Origin: Candidatus Tagabacteria bacterium CG_4_10_14_0_2_um_filter_40_13
GTDB taxonomy: Bacteria > Patescibacteriota > Minisyncoccia > GCA-002779875
Length of the DNA stretch: 15,177 bases
Reading direction: 5' to 3'
Assembly: GCA_002792165.1 (NCBI GenBank)
Contig: PFNV01000029.1
Coordinates: 1 to 15,177 of the forward strand
The position numbers and the translations under genes are program-made. The notes under the pieces are model-generated. The model made no database searches and had not been told where the DNA came from. It saw only the letters and a list, made by a program, of their open reading frames with translations. The stretch's first letter is position 1, and each line of letters opens with the position of its first letter. This document shows positions 12,967 to 15,177 of the stretch, one piece after another.

Positions 12967-15036
12967 TTAACTTTCGTCTTCTTTCGTACAGAAATACTCT
13001 ATGGTTTTCTGCGCGCAAGTCGGGCAATATCCTAACTTGCCCAACATGGTATCAATCATTTTGTGGTATATCCGTACGTTTTCTTCGTTAGTGCGGTTGG
13101 CCAAAGCGCCAATCAAACTGCCGGCGCCCGCCACATCAGACTGTAGTCGCACGTCGGTCACGGCTTTCACAAGCTCCTGGTTATCCATAAAATCGTAATT
13201 CGGATCAATGGTGATTTTTTGTCCATAAATTTTTCGAATTGAATTTCGGAAAGATTCCTTTCTTTCTTTATTCGTAAGACCCAATCTCGCCTCAACGCTG
13301 TCAATATATGTCTGGTCTATCTTTATTGATTTTATTTCTCCGCTCTGCGGATCTTTGTATCTCCACATTTTATCGGAACCCAGGCTCTCCGCATCTACGC
13401 CGATAACCATATTAACGTATCTAAGCACGTCTTTTCTCACTGCGTCCGGATCGTCGCGGTAGGCGTTGAAAATTGCGGTTTTAACAGCTTCCCGATAAAG
13501 TTTCCGAGCTATTTCCAAATCCTTTTTATACTTATCTCTGTCAGTGGCTTCAGTTACATAATCAAGACTTATTCTCTCAAGAGCTTTGAAAATGTCTTTA
13601 GCGAAAAGACACTTGCCCTCATTGCTTTCGGGCATTTCTTCAAGAATCTGTAAAGCTCTTCCTAAATCGCGATGTCCCAATCCTTTCTGCCCCCAACGTT
13701 TAGTGACATCCGGATTGGCATTCGCGGTTTCCTTAACTTCAATCAGGGTTTTTACGCCTTTTTCGCCGGCTATTTCTCCGGCTTCCAATTTCATAGTCTC
13801 AATAGGCGTAAGCTTGTCAGAATGAATTAATCTGGTAAGAACCACTGCGACGGAAAGCGCATAATTTAGGTTCGGATCCTCGTGCATCTCTTCTCCTAAA
13901 ATAGTGGTCCTTTGCTCACTGCCTATGGAATAAGCGGTTAATTCAGTTTGAAACTTGTAATCCGTGTTATGGCTTACATAACATATTCTGCATCGGTCTT
14001 TAATCGGAGACTGTTCTTTCTCGGAAACGAACTTGTTGTATTCCCAGTTATTGCTTGTGGCAATAATAATGGTATCGAGCGGCCACAAAAATCCGTCGAT
14101 TTCCATCATTCTATCCTGTATAACGCCTAGATATATCTGAACAAGGTCTATTTTATTCTTGAACAGCTCGTCGGCAAAATGAATTCCGCCGCCGGCGACA
14201 CGCGCCAACGCGCCGCGCCGCAAATCAAATCTATTCGGGTCTCCTAATTTAAGAAGAAGAATATGCTGTAATGATTCTTCGCCAAGCAAATCTACGGAAG
14301 AAGAGGTAATTTTATCTTTGGCGGCATATTTACCTGTCGTCATTCCCAAACTCTCCCTTATCTGAACAGGAACAATGCATATATGCTCAAGCACCTTCTT
14401 TAAATCGCCGCCAAAACGAGACATTAATTCATGCCATAAATATTCAGTGGAAGCGCCCAATGGACGCCGACGACTGAATAATTTTTCGGTTGCCTCGTCT
14501 TTAAAGCCAATCTTGGCAAAAAATTCCATGTTCTCATTAATATCTTCGAAAAGATTCATGGCCAAAACCATCGGATCTTCAGACGTCAAAGAAGGCAATT
14601 CTCTAACCCTCTCGTCATAATCAATCGCTTTGTCTAAACCGATAAATTTAAAAGTATATTTACAGTTTCCAGGCAGTGAAATGAATTGCCGGTATTTTCG
14701 ACAAAGATAATTCCAAACGAAATTGGTTTTCCCGTTGCCGGGCTCGCCGACAAAAACAAAAGCCATTTCCTTCGCGGAACCGCCTCGGGCAGCGCCCTTA
14801 ATAAAGTGCACGAAAGCATTTATCTCATCATGCCATCCTATAATATGCTGTTTTCCTTCGCGGAAAAATGGAAAGTCAAAATTCGGTTTTCCCGCGTGAA
14901 TGATTTTCTTTACTCCCTTTTCCAAAATCATTCTGGAAACCGACTGCGCGGCGTTTTCAAATCTTCTTCTTCCCGCCAATACTTCCTTAAGATGATATTC
15001 TAAAATTTCTGTTTCTTTAATCGGAGTTTCAATCAT
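12967..15036 (-). CDS. PrkA-type AAA+ serine kinase (PrkA1)
   Basis: The 689-aa product begins the four-gene operon. It is a divergent PrkA homologue. IIGWHDEINAFVHFIKGAARGG (65-87) leads into Walker A GEPGNGKT (97-104). GGIHFADELFKNKIDLVQIYLGVIQD (about 283-308) is the Walker B and following helix of the PrkA AAA module. IIIATSNNWEY (323-333) is sensor 1, and IKDRCRICYV matches the PrkA L-x-D-R-x-x-V motif. The C-terminal 300 residues correspond to the kinase-like region. A tail motif GYCPTCAQKTIEYFC (C671, C674, C683) could bind zinc. An upstream ATG at 15099 would add 21 residues. I reject it because AAGGAGG (15046-15052) lies 9 nt upstream of ATG 15036. Family identity is firm; kinase activity is inferred from the family. 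Confidence 0.88.
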   Translation of the reverse strand: MIETPIKETEILEYHLKEVLAGRRRFENAAQSVSRMILEKGVKKIIHAGKPNFDFPFFREGKQHIIGWHDEINAFVHFIKGAARGGSAKEMAFVFVGEPGNGKTNFVWNYLCRKYRQFISLPGNCKYTFKFIGLDKAIDYDERVRELPSLTSEDPMVLAMNLFEDINENMEFFAKIGFKDEATEKLFSRRRPLGASTEYLWHELMSRFGGDLKKVLEHICIVPVQIRESLGMTTGKYAAKDKITSSSVDLLGEESLQHILLLKLGDPNRFDLRRGALARVAGGGIHFADELFKNKIDLVQIYLGVIQDRMMEIDGFLWPLDTIIIATSNNWEYNKFVSEKEQSPIKDRCRICYVSHNTDYKFQTELTAYSIGSEQRTTILGEEMHEDPNLNYALSVAVVLTRLIHSDKLTPIETMKLEAGEIAGEKGVKTLIEVKETANANPDVTKRWGQKGLGHRDLGRALQILEEMPESNEGKCLFAKDIFKALERISLDYVTEATDRDKYKKDLEIARKLYREAVKTAIFNAYRDDPDAVRKDVLRYVNMVIGVDAESLGSDKMWRYKDPQSGEIKSIKIDQTYIDSVEARLGLTNKERKESFRNSIRKIYGQKITIDPNYDFMDNQELVKAVTDVRLQSDVAGAGSLIGALANRTNEENVRIYHKMIDTMLGKLGYCPTCAQKTIEYFCTKEDES

Positions 15037-15125
15037 GCAATCTTTCCTCCTTGCGTTTTTTTCCGAAAAATCTTTACGTATTAAATTTTCAAAGGCCAAT
15101 CAATAAACCAATGTTTTTCAAAATT

Positions 15126-15154
15126 AGTTTACAAATATTCTTTAAAAAGGTCAA
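15126..15154 (-). promoter_or_regulatory. Sigma70-type promoter of the PrkA1-DUF444-SpoVR-PrkA2 operon
   Basis: On the - strand TTGACC (15154-15149) and TAAACT (15131-15126) are spaced by exactly 17 bp. The predicted start near 15119 gives a leader of about 80 nt, AT-rich, ending in a strong AAGGAGG. No operator or alternative-sigma motif is evident. The remaining bases to 15177 show nothing I can name. Confidence 0.55.
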
Positions 15155-15177
15155 GGGCTCAGTTTTTACGAATTTTA

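Noticed and set aside
15037..15099. Extended N-terminus of PrkA1 starting at 15099
   Set aside because: The strong AAGGAGG at 15046-15052 is 9 nt before ATG 15036 and would be buried inside the coding region. The 21 extra residues are low-complexity and basic, with no family match.
1..15177. CRISPR array, prophage or toxin-antitoxin genes
   Set aside because: I found no regularly spaced direct repeats, no phage structural or integrase genes, and no small paired genes with recognisable motifs.

Overview
The window looks like a piece of a small bacterial genome, most plausibly Candidate Phyla Radiation (Patescibacteria, Parcubacteria-like). This is an inference from moderate-to-low GC, tight gene packing, the divergent RecG and glycosyltransferase sequences, and the gene mix; no rRNA or ribosomal protein gene is present to confirm it. 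TGA ends the M14 deacylase gene (1598-1600) just where the next gene begins, so the UGA=Gly code of Gracilibacteria/Absconditabacteria is not suggested.

Layout. (1) 1-51 is the C-terminal tail of an unidentified gene, followed by tRNA-Arg with the unusual anticodon GCG (58-129). (2) 183-2528 (+) is a three-gene overlapping operon: a HIT nucleotide hydrolase, an AstE/AspA-type M14 zinc deacylase and an S66 (LdcA/MccF) serine carboxypeptidase. It starts from a good sigma70-type promoter only a few bases upstream of the first start codon. A bidirectional terminator separates it from (3) a convergent branched-chain aminotransferase gene (2575-3528, -). (4) The aminotransferase and recG (3632-5740, +) diverge from a ~100 bp spacer in which their two -10 boxes overlap. 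(5) 5741-5985 is gene-free. It holds a 113-nt element closed by a perfect 15-bp inverted repeat and then a strong terminator shared by recG and (6) a GT2 membrane glycosyltransferase (5986-7554, -). The glycosyltransferase gene contains a 40-bp perfect palindrome that adds 14 in-frame residues to the protein.

(7) The right half (7644-15036, all on -) is a four-gene operon. Read in transcription order it encodes a divergent PrkA-type AAA+ serine kinase, a YeaH/DUF444 VWA-domain protein, a SpoVR/YcgB protein, and a second, different PrkA-type protein. Each gene has a strong Shine-Dalgarno, the last three are closely spaced, and a sigma70-type promoter lies at 15126-15154. In other bacteria PrkA, YeaH/DUF444 and SpoVR co-occur and are tied to stationary-phase, starvation or sporulation responses. 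The set therefore reads as a complete stress-signalling module, with two kinases in place of the usual one.

The most unusual items are the protein-coding palindrome in the glycosyltransferase, the two-kinase PrkA/DUF444/SpoVR module, and the structured element after recG.
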